A program made the translations under genes and the position numbers. A DNA stretch of 30,585 nucleotides from CAZAYP01 sp964489425 [NCBI: uncultured Verrucomicrobiota bacterium] (GTDB lineage: Bacteria > Verrucomicrobiota > Kiritimatiellia > RZYC01). The stretch is from NCBI GenBank assembly GCA_964489425.1, contig CAZAYP010000066.1, forward strand, positions 1-30,585, given 5' to 3'. The notes under the pieces were generated by a model. That model ran no database searches. It worked only from the letters and a program-made list of their open reading frames with translations, and had not been told where the DNA came from. Position 1 is the first letter of the stretch; each line of letters starts with the position of its first letter. Below, piece by piece: positions 12,843-21,911 of the stretch.

Positions 12843-13241
12843 ATGAATATATCGGATCCTATTGCGGACATGTTGACTCGCATCCGTAACGCGAGCGCGG
12901 CGGGTTTGCCTACGGTCAGCATGCCGCACTCGAACTTCAAGAACGAAATCGCGCGCATTCTCAAACGCGAAGGCTACCTGCGGGATTACACGACCGAGGG
13001 TGGCGGCGGCAAGCGGGAGTTGCGCTTGTACTTAAAGTACGCCGGGGAACGCCGGCCGGTCATCACCGGCCTGCGCCGGATCAGCAAGCCGGGCCTGCGC
13101 CGCTACGCCGGGTCGGGGGAGATCCCCCGCGTCCTGGGCGGCATGGGGGTGGCGGTGCTCAGCTCGTCCGCCGGGCTGCTCTCGGACGGGGAAGCCCGCC
13201 AGCGGCATCTCGGGGGCGAAGTGTTGTTTTACGTGTGGTAA
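12843..13241 (+). CDS. rpsH: 30S ribosomal protein S8
   Basis: S8 binds the central domain of 16S rRNA; in E. coli it also represses the spc operon. It has 132 residues. The N-terminus MNISDPIADMLTRIRNA is canonical. The C-terminal RNA-binding region reads VAVLSSSAGLLSDGEARQRHLGGEVLFYVW; the common family form has STSKGVMTDREAR, so the loop is a variant although Ser and Glu-Ala-Arg positions are kept. It starts 22 bp after rpsN. Confidence 0.97.
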   Translation: MNISDPIADMLTRIRNASAAGLPTVSMPHSNFKNEIARILKREGYLRDYTTEGGGGKRELRLYLKYAGERRPVITGLRRISKPGLRRYAGSGEIPRVLGGMGVAVLSSSAGLLSDGEARQRHLGGEVLFYVW

Positions 13242-13266
13242 CCAAGCTCGCAGCAGGAACATTGCC

Positions 13267-13803
13267 ATGTCAAGAATAGGTAATAAACCCATCCCCGTAC
13301 CCAGCGGGGTCAAAGTGGAAGTGGCGGACCGGACCGTGAAGGTGACCGGCGCCAAGGGGACGTTGTCCGTCCAGCTGCCGGCCGGGTTGGCCGTGCAGGT
13401 CAAGGGCGGCGAATGCCTGGTCCAGCGGCCGGAGGGCGGCGGCGGCAGCGCGGCCAACCACGGCACGTACCGGAGCCTGGTCAACAACATGGTGTTGGGC
13501 GTGTCCCAAGGGTACCTGAAAACGCTGGAAATTTCCGGCGTGGGCTTCAAGGGCCAGGTGCAGGGGCGCAAGCTGGTGATGGCCCTGGGGTACTCCCACC
13601 CGATCGAGTTCGATGTCCCGGAAGGGATCGAAATCAAGATGTTGGACAACACGACGCTGACCGTGGCCGGACCGGACAAGCGGCTGGTCGGCGACGTGAG
13701 CGCCCGCATCCGCGGCTACTACCCGGCGGAGCCCTACAAGGGCAAGGGCGTGTGTTACAGGGGTGAGCGCATCCGCCGCAAAGCGGGAAAGACGGTGGCA
13801 TAA
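13267..13803 (+). CDS. rplF: 50S ribosomal protein L6
   Basis: L6, a two-domain protein at the base of the L7/L12 stalk near the sarcin-ricin loop. It has 178 residues, standard. The start MSRIGNKPIPVPSGVKVEV, the mid region TYRSLVNNMVLGVSQGYLKTLEISGVGFK and the C-terminal RIRGYYPAEPYKGKGVCYRGERIRRKAGKT are diagnostic. It lies 25 bp after rpsH; AGCAGGAAC upstream serves as a weak ribosome-binding site. Confidence 0.98.
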   Translation: MSRIGNKPIPVPSGVKVEVADRTVKVTGAKGTLSVQLPAGLAVQVKGGECLVQRPEGGGGSAANHGTYRSLVNNMVLGVSQGYLKTLEISGVGFKGQVQGRKLVMALGYSHPIEFDVPEGIEIKMLDNTTLTVAGPDKRLVGDVSARIRGYYPAEPYKGKGVCYRGERIRRKAGKTVA

Positions 13804-13807
13804 GACT

Positions 13808-14167
13808 ATGAAGATTCGCAACAAGAAGGATGCATTGCGCCGCCGGCACCTGCGCCTGCGGCAGCGGGTCCGCGGCACCGCGGAGCGGCCGCGCATGCTG
13901 GTGGCCATTACCAACCGGCATATCTCGATTCAAATCATCGACGATGATCTGAGCGCCACCCTGGCGGCGGCCACCACGGTGTCCAAAGCCGGGCATGCCA
14001 ACGTCAAGGTGAACGAGCAGACCGCCGTTGGCATGGGCCAGCGCGCGGCGGAAGTGGCCGTGGCCAAGGGGATCAAAAAGGTGGTGTTGGATCGCGGGGG
14101 GCTGAAGTACGGCAAGCGCATCAAGGCGCTGGCCGATGCCGCACGCAAGGGCGGTCTCGAATTTTAG
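13808..14167 (+). CDS. rplR: 50S ribosomal protein L18
   Basis: L18 carries 5S rRNA into the central protuberance with L5. It has 119 residues from ATG 13808 (MKIRNKKDALRRRHLRLRQRV), the family start; a longer in-frame GTG start inside rplF is not needed. The core RVRGTAERPRMLVAITNRHISIQIIDDD and the ending DRGGLKYGKRIKALADAARKGGLEF are typical. It is 4 bp from the rplF stop and lacks a strong Shine-Dalgarno, so translation is likely coupled to rplF. Confidence 0.97.
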   Translation: MKIRNKKDALRRRHLRLRQRVRGTAERPRMLVAITNRHISIQIIDDDLSATLAAATTVSKAGHANVKVNEQTAVGMGQRAAEVAVAKGIKKVVLDRGGLKYGKRIKALADAARKGGLEF

Positions 14168-14208
14168 CCGGCTGAACCGGCAGATACTTGGGAGGAGCTG
14201 ACAAGCGC

Positions 14209-14724
14209 ATGGATAACAGGTCAATGGCAGGCGGCCGCATGGAAAACAGGTCAACGGGCGGCGGCGAAAACGAAATTGAAGAGCGGGTGGTGCACGTCAA
14301 CCGCTGCGCCAAGGTGGTCAAGGGCGGGCGCCGGTTCAGCTTCAGCGCCTTGGTCGTGGTGGGCAACCGCCGCGGCCAGGTCGGGTACGGACTGGGCAAG
14401 GCCAACGAGGTGGCCGACGCCATCCGCAAGGGTACCGCCTTGGCCAAGCGCAATATGTTCTCCGTCAAAATGCGCGGCAAAACCATTCCGCACGAGGTGA
14501 TCGGCAAGTTCTCGGGCGGGTACATCCTGCTCAAGCCCGCTTCGCCGGGCACGGGCGTGATTGCCGGCGGCGCCGCGCGGCCGATCCTCGATTTGGCCGG
14601 CGTGCGCGATGTGCTGGCCAAGTCCCTGGGCAGCAACAACCAGTTGAACGTGGCGCGCGCCACCGTGGATGCCCTGCAGCAGTTGCGCAACCGCGAGGAA
14701 GTGGAAGCGCTGCGCAAATCGTGA
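14209..14724 (+). CDS. rpsE: 30S ribosomal protein S5
   Basis: S5, important for decoding fidelity and mRNA unwinding at the 30S entry. It has 171 residues from ATG 14209, with GGAGGAG at 14191-14197 upstream. The RNA-binding domain has [24 protein letters not shown] and [17 protein letters not shown], and the C-terminal part IIGGxARP-like [26 protein letters not shown]. The first 20 codons are an imperfect tandem duplication (14209-14238 and 14239-14268), giving a MDNRS.../MENRS... repeated N-terminus. In-frame ATGs at 14224 and 14239 are alternative starts. In most bacteria rpmD follows; here rplO does. Confidence 0.96.
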   Translation: MDNRSMAGGRMENRSTGGGENEIEERVVHVNRCAKVVKGGRRFSFSALVVVGNRRGQVGYGLGKANEVADAIRKGTALAKRNMFSVKMRGKTIPHEVIGKFSGGYILLKPASPGTGVIAGGAARPILDLAGVRDVLAKSLGSNNQLNVARATVDALQQLRNREEVEALRKS

Positions 14725-14753
14725 CCGACCTCCCAGCAACGAGGAACACCATC

Positions 14754-15197
14754 ATGCAGTTACATAATTTAAGCAACACGCCCGGGAAGACCCATAGCCG
14801 CAAGCGGATCGGTCGCGGCAATGCGTCCGGCCAGGGATCCACGGCCGGCCGTGGCCACAAGGGCCAGAAGGCCCGCTCCGGCTACAGCCGCAAGGCCCTC
14901 TTCGAAGGCGGCCAGATGCCCATCGTGCGCCGCATGCCCAAGCGCGGCTTCCACCACGCCCCCACCCACCGCTGGGTGCCGGTCAACGTGGCGGACTTGA
15001 ACCGGTTTGAGAATGGCGCCGAGATCGATCTGGCCGCGCTGCGCGCCACGGGCCTGGCCAAAGGCCTCCTGGATGGCGTCAAGATCCTCGGCACCGGCGA
15101 ACTGAAGCTCAAGCTGACCGTGCGTGCCCAGTCATTCAGCGCCGCCGCCAAGGCCAAGATCGAAGCCGCCGGCGGCCGCTGGGAAGTCGTCGCCTAA
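14754..15197 (+). CDS. rplO: 50S ribosomal protein L15
   Basis: L15, a late-assembly 50S protein with a long extended N-terminus. It has 147 residues from ATG 14754, chosen because GAGGA at 14741-14745 is 8 bp upstream and MQLHNLSNTPG is the family start. A GTG overlapping the rpsE stop would add 11 unneeded residues. The conserved RKRIGRGNASGQGSTAGRGHKGQKARSGY and FEGGQMPIVRRMPKRGF segments are present. It follows rpsE by 29 bp with no L30 gene between. Confidence 0.97.
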   Translation: MQLHNLSNTPGKTHSRKRIGRGNASGQGSTAGRGHKGQKARSGYSRKALFEGGQMPIVRRMPKRGFHHAPTHRWVPVNVADLNRFENGAEIDLAALRATGLAKGLLDGVKILGTGELKLKLTVRAQSFSAAAKAKIEAAGGRWEVVA

Positions 15198-15213
15198 GGG
15201 AGAAAGGTTTCCG

Positions 15214-16560
15214 ATGCTATCGGCGTTTGCCAACAGTTTTAAGATCCCCGAGTTGCGGCAGCGCATCTTGTTCACGTTCGGGATCGTGTTTTCCTGCCTG
15301 ATCCTGGACCGCCTGCCGACCCCGGGCGTCAATGCCGCGGTCCTGCGGGAGCTGATCCGCGAAATCCAGAACACGGCCGGCGGCTCGTTCCTCGGCATGT
15401 TCGACCTGTTCAGCGGCGGCGCGTTGCAGTACGCCGCCGTGGGGGCGCTGGGCATCATGCCGTACATCAGCGCGTCCATCATCCTGCAGTTGCTGACCGC
15501 GGTGGTGCCCAGCCTGGAACGGCTGGCGCGCGAGGGCGACGTGGGCCGCCAGAAGATCACCCAGTATACCCGGTACCTGACCGTGGTGCTGTGCATTGTC
15601 CAGGGTTACGCCATGGCCGTCACCCTGGAGAACCCGCAGGCGCTGGGGATCAATGAGACCATCGTGACCTTTGGCGGCATCGGGTTCCGGATCATCACGG
15701 TGATCACCATGACCACGGGCACCATGCTGCTCATGTGGCTGGGCGAGCAGATCACCGCCCGGGGCATCGGCAACGGCATCTCGCTGATCATCACGATCAA
15801 CATTATCAGCCGCCTGCCGGCGGCCGTGTCGGCGACGATCAACATGTTCAAGCCGGTGGACGGCGTGCGCCAGTACACCCTGTTCCACCTGGTCGGGATG
15901 CTGCTGATGATCTTCGTGGTGGTGGCCGGGGTGATTGCCGTGACCCAGGCCCAGCGCCGTATCCCGGTGCAGTACGCCAAGCGCGTGGTGGGCCGCAAGG
16001 TGTATGGCGGCCAGAGCACCTACATGCCGTTGCGCGTGAATTATTCCGGCGTCATGCCGATCATCTTCGCCCAGGCGATCCTGATGTTCCCGGCCAAGAT
16101 CCTGGAAATGATCCCCATCGACTTTTTCAAGAACATCGGCCGCGCCCTGAGCTACGGCTCGGTGTGGTACATCACCCTCTACGGCATCCTGATTCTGTTC
16201 TTCTCGTACTTCTGGGTGGCCACCCAGTTCAACCCCGTGCAGATCGCCGATGATCTGAAGAAGCACGGCGGTTACGTGCCGGGCATCCGCCCGGGCCGGC
16301 CCACGGCCGAGTTCCTGGACCGGACCATGACCCGCATCACGCTGGCGGGCGCGATTTTCCTGACGGTGATCGCGGTCATCCCGATGATCATGGCCGACCA
16401 GTTCCGGACGCCATGGATCGTGGCCTCGTTCTTCGGCGGCACGAGCATGCTCATCGTCGTGGGCGTGATGCTCGACACGATGCGCCAGGTGGAGTCGCAC
16501 CTGCTCATGCGCCACTACGATGGGTTCCTCAAGAAAGGCAAGCTGCGCGGCCGTCGTTGA
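15214..16560 (+). CDS. secY: Protein translocase channel subunit SecY
   Basis: Channel subunit of the Sec translocon in the cytoplasmic membrane; exports unfolded proteins with SecA and inserts membrane proteins with the ribosome. It has 448 residues from ATG 15214, preceded by GGAGAAAGG; a longer in-frame ORF start inside rplO is a shadow. About ten hydrophobic segments are visible. Family signatures include GIMPYISASIILQLL (plug/TM2 region), GxGIGNGIS-like ARGIGNGISLIITINI, RRIPVQYAKR in the C4-C5 ribosome/SecA loop, and IRPGRPTAEFLD before TM9. The first periplasmic loop carries GMFDLFSGGALQ. It sits in its standard spc place between rplO and adk. Confidence 0.98.
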   Translation: MLSAFANSFKIPELRQRILFTFGIVFSCLILDRLPTPGVNAAVLRELIREIQNTAGGSFLGMFDLFSGGALQYAAVGALGIMPYISASIILQLLTAVVPSLERLAREGDVGRQKITQYTRYLTVVLCIVQGYAMAVTLENPQALGINETIVTFGGIGFRIITVITMTTGTMLLMWLGEQITARGIGNGISLIITINIISRLPAAVSATINMFKPVDGVRQYTLFHLVGMLLMIFVVVAGVIAVTQAQRRIPVQYAKRVVGRKVYGGQSTYMPLRVNYSGVMPIIFAQAILMFPAKILEMIPIDFFKNIGRALSYGSVWYITLYGILILFFSYFWVATQFNPVQIADDLKKHGGYVPGIRPGRPTAEFLDRTMTRITLAGAIFLTVIAVIPMIMADQFRTPWIVASFFGGTSMLIVVGVMLDTMRQVESHLLMRHYDGFLKKGKLRGRR

Positions 16561-16577
16561 GCCGCCCGGCGTACCCT

Positions 16578-17225
16578 ATGAAAACCATCATCCTTCTCGG
16601 CGCGCCGGGCGCGGGCAAAGGCACCGTGGCGGATTTGATCGCCCAGCGCTCGGCGTACACCCATGTCTCCACCGGCGACATGTTGCGCGAGGCGGTCAAG
16701 GCCGGATCGCCGGTCGGGCTGCAGGCGCGCTCCTACATGGAGGCCGGCGAGCTGGTGCCGGACAACGTGATCATGGGCATTGTCCGCGAGCGCCTGGCCG
16801 GCGGCGCACCGGCGGCGCACTACATGTTTGACGGGTTCCCGCGCACGGACCAGCAGGCGCGCCTGCTGGACGAGACCCTGGCCGCGTGCCAGTCGCGCGT
16901 GGACAAGGTGTTCCTGCTGGAGGTGTCCCGCGAGCTGCTGATCGACCGCCTGGCCGGCCGCCGCATCTGCCGCGGCTGTGGCGCGGTGTATCACATCCAC
17001 AACATGCCGCCGCAGAAGGCCGGCGTGTGCGACCAGTGCGGCGGCGGCGATATTTACCAGCGGCCGGACGATTCCGAGGACACGGTGCAGAACCGGCTGG
17101 AAGTGTTCAAGAAGCAGACCGCCAGCCTGATCGATTACTATGAGCGGCGCGGCGTGCTGGTGCGCGTCGACGCCTCGCGGGACAAGGTGGCGACGTGCGA
17201 CACGATCGTCGGGCTGCTGCCGTGA
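16578..17225 (+). CDS. adk: Adenylate kinase, zinc-LID type
   Basis: Cytosolic enzyme interconverting ATP + AMP and 2 ADP. It has 215 residues from ATG 16578, the usual long-form length; the longer ORF start inside secY is rejected because MKTIILLGAPGAGKGT is the family N-terminus. P-loop GAPGAGKGT is at 8-16, AMP-site STGDMLR near 31-37, DGFPRT at 85-90. The LID has Cys131, Cys134, Cys151 and Cys154 (C-X2-C-X16-C-X2-C), a structural zinc site typical of many non-enteric bacteria. It follows secY by 17 bp with little Shine-Dalgarno. The usual neighbour map is absent. Confidence 0.98.
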   Translation: MKTIILLGAPGAGKGTVADLIAQRSAYTHVSTGDMLREAVKAGSPVGLQARSYMEAGELVPDNVIMGIVRERLAGGAPAAHYMFDGFPRTDQQARLLDETLAACQSRVDKVFLLEVSRELLIDRLAGRRICRGCGAVYHIHNMPPQKAGVCDQCGGGDIYQRPDDSEDTVQNRLEVFKKQTASLIDYYERRGVLVRVDASRDKVATCDTIVGLLP

Positions 17226-17233
17226 AGGACGAT

Positions 17234-17449
17234 GTGGCGGACGAGCGGGACGAAAAAGAGATGATTGATCTCGACGCGACCGTGGTCCGCATGATAAGTG
17301 TAACAGCTTTTGAGGCCGAGCTGGCCAACGGGCACCGCTTGGTGGCGCACGGCGCCCACGGGGCGCCGGCGTGGAATGGGCAACCCGGGAACCGGATCCG
17401 GGTGCGGATGTCCCCGTTCAACATGGGCCAGGGCCGGCTGGTGGGATAG
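17234..17449 (+). CDS. infA: Divergent translation initiation factor IF-1
   Basis: Small OB-fold factor that occupies the ribosomal A site during initiation. Identification rests on position (adk-infA-rpmJ), length (71 residues from GTG 17234) and the conserved VxxxxFxxELxNGHxLxAH strand pattern. The start is uncertain: GTG 17222 overlaps the adk stop and ATG 17261 is also possible; GTG 17234 gives the usual length and has AAGGA close upstream. The segment after ...LVAH is unusual: GAHGAPAWNGQPGNR replaces the family ISGKMRKNYIRI-type basic loop that contacts 16S helix 44, it is about two residues shorter, and the C-terminus ends GRLVG without the usual Tyr/Phe-Arg. It may be a second, specialised or degenerating IF-1. 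Confidence 0.82.
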   Translation: MADERDEKEMIDLDATVVRMISVTAFEAELANGHRLVAHGAHGAPAWNGQPGNRIRVRMSPFNMGQGRLVG

Positions 17450-17464
17450 GGAAGTGGTGAAAAA

Positions 17465-17578
17465 ATGAAAGTGCGCAGTTCAGTCAAGAGAATTTGTGAG
17501 CGTTGCAAGGTGGTTCGTCGCAAGGGCGTCGTGCGCATTGTGTGCACCAACCCGCGGCACAAGCAGCGCCAGGGTTAA
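17465..17578 (+). CDS. rpmJ: 50S ribosomal protein L36
   Basis: The smallest 50S protein, 37 residues, a zinc ribbon bound to 23S rRNA. The sequence begins [19 protein letters not shown]. Cys11, Cys14, Cys27 and His32 form the C-X2-C-X12-C-X4-H zinc site, so it is the zinc-containing (C+) form. GGGAAGTGG precedes the ATG. It lies 15 bp after infA and 19 bp before rpsM, joining the spc and alpha clusters in the usual way. Confidence 0.97.
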   Translation: MKVRSSVKRICERCKVVRRKGVVRIVCTNPRHKQRQG

Positions 17579-17597
17579 GCTAAGGAGACGATCGCAT

Positions 17598-18068
17598 ATG
17601 GCCCGCATTATTGGTGTAGATATCCCCGGCAAAAAGCGGCTGATGTTCGCGTTGCCGTACATTTATGGCATTGGCCCGGCGCTGGCGCGAGAAATCGTGG
17701 CCAAGGCGGGGTTGGATCCCATGAAAAAAGCCGACGATTTGACCGACGAGGAAATGACGCGCCTGGCCGCCATGCTGCAGGCCGACTACCGCATCGAGGG
17801 CGATCTGCGCCGCGAGGTGACGGCCAACATCCGCCGGCTGATTGCCATCGGCAGTTACCGCGGCAGCCGCCATCGCAAGAGCCTGCCGGTGCGCGGGCAG
17901 CGCACCAGCACCAACGCCCGGACCCGCAAGGGCCCGCGCAAGACCGTCGGTGCCGTCCGCGGCAAGGAAGCGCGTTCGGCCGTCAAGGGCTCGGGGGGTC
18001 CCCGCGCCCCGGGCGGCGGCGCCCCGGCCGCTGCACCGGCCGCTGCGCCGGCTGCGCCATCTAAATAA
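17598..18068 (+). CDS. rpsM: 30S ribosomal protein S13 with Ala/Pro-rich tail
   Basis: S13 of the 30S head, at bridges B1a/B1b and near P-site tRNA. ATG 17598 ([14 protein letters not shown]) follows TAAGGAG at 17581-17587; the longer ORF start inside rpmJ is rejected. It has 156 residues, against about 118-126 for most family members. The core ends at [14 protein letters not shown], after which a low-complexity tail of about 40 residues, rich in Gly, Ala and Pro, replaces the short basic tail. No frameshift is needed to explain it, because the stop is followed by a good ribosome-binding site for rpsK. Confidence 0.96.
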   Translation: MARIIGVDIPGKKRLMFALPYIYGIGPALAREIVAKAGLDPMKKADDLTDEEMTRLAAMLQADYRIEGDLRREVTANIRRLIAIGSYRGSRHRKSLPVRGQRTSTNARTRKGPRKTVGAVRGKEARSAVKGSGGPRAPGGGAPAAAPAAAPAAPSK

Positions 18069-18085
18069 GGAAACGAGGAAGAACC

Positions 18086-18559
18086 ATGGCGGAAGAAGCA
18101 AAAGAGAAGAAAGACGAACAACCTGAGGCCGGCGCCAAGGGCGCCGCCCCGGCTGCGCCGGGTGCCGCGGATGCGGCGCCGGTGGCGCGCCGCACGCGCA
18201 CCAAGACCCGGCATGTGCCCGTGGGGATCGTCAATATCCGGGCCACCTTCAACAACACGATGGTCACCATCACGGACGTGCGCGGCGATGTCATTGCCTG
18301 GAGCGCCGCGGGCCGCTGCGGGTTCAAGGGGTCCCGCCGGAGCACGGCCTTTGCGGCCACCACGGTGGCCCAGGAGGCCGCCCGCCAGGCGGTCGCCATG
18401 GGCATGCACGAGGTCGAGGTGCGGGTCCAGGGCCCGGGCGCCGGGCGCGAGTCCGCCATCCGCGCGCTGCAGGCCGTGGGCCTCAATATCACCAGCATCA
18501 AGGATGTTACCCCCATCCCGCACAACGGCTGCCGGGCGCCCAAACGCCGGCGCGTATAA
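18086..18559 (+). CDS. rpsK: 30S ribosomal protein S11 with acidic/Ala-rich N-terminal extension
   Basis: S11 of the 30S platform, near the Shine-Dalgarno/anti-Shine-Dalgarno helix. It has 157 residues. The conserved core starts near residue 40 ([21 protein letters not shown]) and includes [20 protein letters not shown] and the ending [16 protein letters not shown]. In front is a 30-40-residue Glu/Lys then Ala/Pro/Gly-rich extension, compared with about 10 residues in E. coli. The start at 18086 is supported by GAGGAAG just upstream, so the extension is probably translated. It pairs with the similar tail of the preceding S13. Confidence 0.97.
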   Translation: MAEEAKEKKDEQPEAGAKGAAPAAPGAADAAPVARRTRTKTRHVPVGIVNIRATFNNTMVTITDVRGDVIAWSAAGRCGFKGSRRSTAFAATTVAQEAARQAVAMGMHEVEVRVQGPGAGRESAIRALQAVGLNITSIKDVTPIPHNGCRAPKRRRV

Positions 18560-18579
18560 AGACCAGGGAGTCGCAAGTC

Positions 18580-19206
18580 ATGGGCAGAGATATCGGAGCA
18601 GCTTGTAAGTTATGCCGCCGCGAGGGCATGAAGCTTTTCATCAAGGGCGAGCGGTGCTTCTCGGGCAAGTGCGCCGTGGAGCGCGGCCGCCCGGCGCCCG
18701 GCATGCACGGCAAACGCCGCAGTAAACTGTCGGATTACGGCCAGCAACTGCGCGAGAAGCAGCGCCTGCGCCGCAGCTTCGGCATGCGCGAGGGCCAGTT
18801 CCGCAACTTTTTCAAGCGCGCGGTACGGACCCGCGGCATCACCGGCGAGAAGCTCCTGCAGATGCTGGAGCTGCGTCTCGACAACATCACCTACCGCCTG
18901 GGGTTCGCCCCGTCGCGGCGCGCGGCGCGCCAGCTGGTGCTGCACGGGCACATCCAGGTGAACGGCCGCAAGGCCACCATCGGCTCCATGGTCCTCACGC
19001 AGGGGGACGTGGTGGAGCTGCGGGATCGCCACGACATGCGCAAGAATGCCGAGCTCAACCTCCAGAACGCCGAGGCCCGTGGCCTGGTGCCCTGGCTGTC
19101 GCTCAACAAGAATCTGTTCAAGGGGGAAATCCTGCAGATCCCCCGGCGCGAAGAAATCAACTCCCCCTTCAACGAGCAGTTGGTGGTGGAGTTGTACTCC
19201 AAGTAA
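18580..19206 (+). CDS. rpsD: 30S ribosomal protein S4, zinc-binding type
   Basis: S4 nucleates 30S 5'-domain assembly and in E. coli represses the alpha operon. It has 208 residues. The N-terminal zinc site is Cys9, Cys12, Cys26 and Cys31 (C-X2-C-X13-C-X4-C), so this is the C+ form. The S4 RNA-binding domain is at about residues 98-160 (LELRLDNITYRLGFAPSRRAARQLVLHGHIQVNG). The ending EINSPFNEQLVVELYSK is typical. AGGGAG precedes the ATG. It starts 20 bp after rpsK and 54 bp before rpoA. Confidence 0.98.
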   Translation: MGRDIGAACKLCRREGMKLFIKGERCFSGKCAVERGRPAPGMHGKRRSKLSDYGQQLREKQRLRRSFGMREGQFRNFFKRAVRTRGITGEKLLQMLELRLDNITYRLGFAPSRRAARQLVLHGHIQVNGRKATIGSMVLTQGDVVELRDRHDMRKNAELNLQNAEARGLVPWLSLNKNLFKGEILQIPRREEINSPFNEQLVVELYSK

Positions 19207-19260
19207 GCAACCAACACCATACGAGCCGGGTAACTTCCGGTTCTGGGAGGAGGGTCGTTC

Positions 19261-20277
19261 ATGCCCATACGTCTGGCGCGGTTCGAGATGCCCAAGCGCA
19301 TCGAAAAAACGGGCGAAAGCGAGAATTACGCGCGGTACGTGGCCGAGCCGTTTGAGGCCGGGTACGGCCGCACCATCGGGAACTCCTTGCGGCGCGTGCT
19401 GCTGTCCTCGCTCGAAGGCGCGGGCATCGCGACGATCAAGATCGAGGGCGCCATGCACGAGTTCGGCTCGCTGCCGGGCGTCAACGAGGATGTCACCGAT
19501 ATCATTCTCAACCTGAAAAAGGTGCTGCTCAAGATGTACAGCCGCGAGCCGCGGCTGGTGCGCATCAAGGCCAAGGGCCCGGGTGAGGTGACCGCCGGCG
19601 ACATCCAGACCGATGGCGTCATGGAGGTGCTCAACCCCGACCTGCACCTGGCCACCCTCGACGAGGACGGCAAGCTCGAGGTGGAGCTGGAGATCAAGAT
19701 CGGCCGCGGCTACTGCCCGGCCGAGGGCAACAAGAAGGCCGAGCAGATCATCGGCCTGATCCCGATCGACTCCCTGTTTTCCCCGGTTCGCCGGGTGAAG
19801 TTCGAGGTGGAGAACACGCGCGTGGGCCAGCGCACCGACTACGACCGGCTGATCCTCGAGATCTGGACGGACGGCCGCGTGAGCCCGGACGAGGCGCTGA
19901 CCATGTCGGCCGCCATCCTGCGCCACCACTTGGACGTCTTTGTCAGCTACGACAAGGACCTGATCGAGTTCGAGGAGAGCGAGAAGCAGATTGACGCCGC
20001 CCGCGAGGAGCTGCGGCGCAAGCTGAACATCAGCGTGAACGAAATCGAGTTGAGCGTGCGCGCGGCCAACTGTCTGAACAACGCAAACATCACGACCGTG
20101 GGCGAGTTGGCGCAGAAGACCGAGGCGGAAATGCTCAAGTACCGCAACTTCGGCAAGAAGTCGCTCAATGAAATCAAGGAGAAGCTGGCGGAACTCGGGT
20201 TGCAGCTCGGCACGTTATTTGATGCCGACCTGCTCAAGCCGCCCAGCACCAGCAACGTCCCCGTGGCCAAGAAATAA
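19261..20277 (+). CDS. rpoA: RNA polymerase subunit alpha
   Basis: Alpha subunit, whose dimer scaffolds beta and beta' and whose C-terminal domain binds UP elements and activators. It has 338 residues. The N-terminal assembly domain includes GYGRTIGNSLRRVLLSSLEGAGI and HEFGSLPGVNEDVTDIILNLK. A linker leads to the C-terminal domain at roughly 253-318, with LSVRAANCLNNANITTVGEL and the helix-hairpin-helix stretch KYRNFGKKSLNEIKEKL; the DNA-contacting Arg of VRAANCL is present. GGGAGGAGG lies before the ATG. Its position between rpsD and rplQ is canonical. Confidence 0.99.
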   Translation: MPIRLARFEMPKRIEKTGESENYARYVAEPFEAGYGRTIGNSLRRVLLSSLEGAGIATIKIEGAMHEFGSLPGVNEDVTDIILNLKKVLLKMYSREPRLVRIKAKGPGEVTAGDIQTDGVMEVLNPDLHLATLDEDGKLEVELEIKIGRGYCPAEGNKKAEQIIGLIPIDSLFSPVRRVKFEVENTRVGQRTDYDRLILEIWTDGRVSPDEALTMSAAILRHHLDVFVSYDKDLIEFEESEKQIDAAREELRRKLNISVNEIELSVRAANCLNNANITTVGELAQKTEAEMLKYRNFGKKSLNEIKEKLAELGLQLGTLFDADLLKPPSTSNVPVAKK

Positions 20278-20304
20278 CCCGGCCCAGGGAAGGGGAGAGC
20301 GCGA

Positions 20305-21802
<1,498 letters not shown>

Positions 21803-21911
21803 TCGGCGCCTGCCCCGGCTTCAATCCAATCCCCCCGCGTACCCGGCCCGGAATCCCAAGGGCGCTGTTGGCCGACCGCTGGCGCGCGCGAGCGCGCCGC
21901 AGGGAATAAAG
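21803..21911 (+). other. mreB-mreC spacer with GCGA-capped hairpin
   Basis: This 109-bp spacer is the only sizeable gap within the otherwise overlapping mre block. It ends with a perfect 7-bp GC-only stem, GGCGCGC (21881-21887) and GCGCGCC (21892-21898), closed by a GCGA (GNRA-type) tetraloop. The stem stops about 13 bp before the mreC ATG and next to its GGGAA ribosome-binding purines. There is no following T-run, so it is not a standard intrinsic terminator. It could tune mreC initiation or act as an mRNA processing or stability element. Confidence 0.5.

Noticed and set aside
18610-19929. A 439-codon minus-strand open frame opposite rpsD and rpoA
   Set aside because: Antisense to two textbook genes; no family resemblance.
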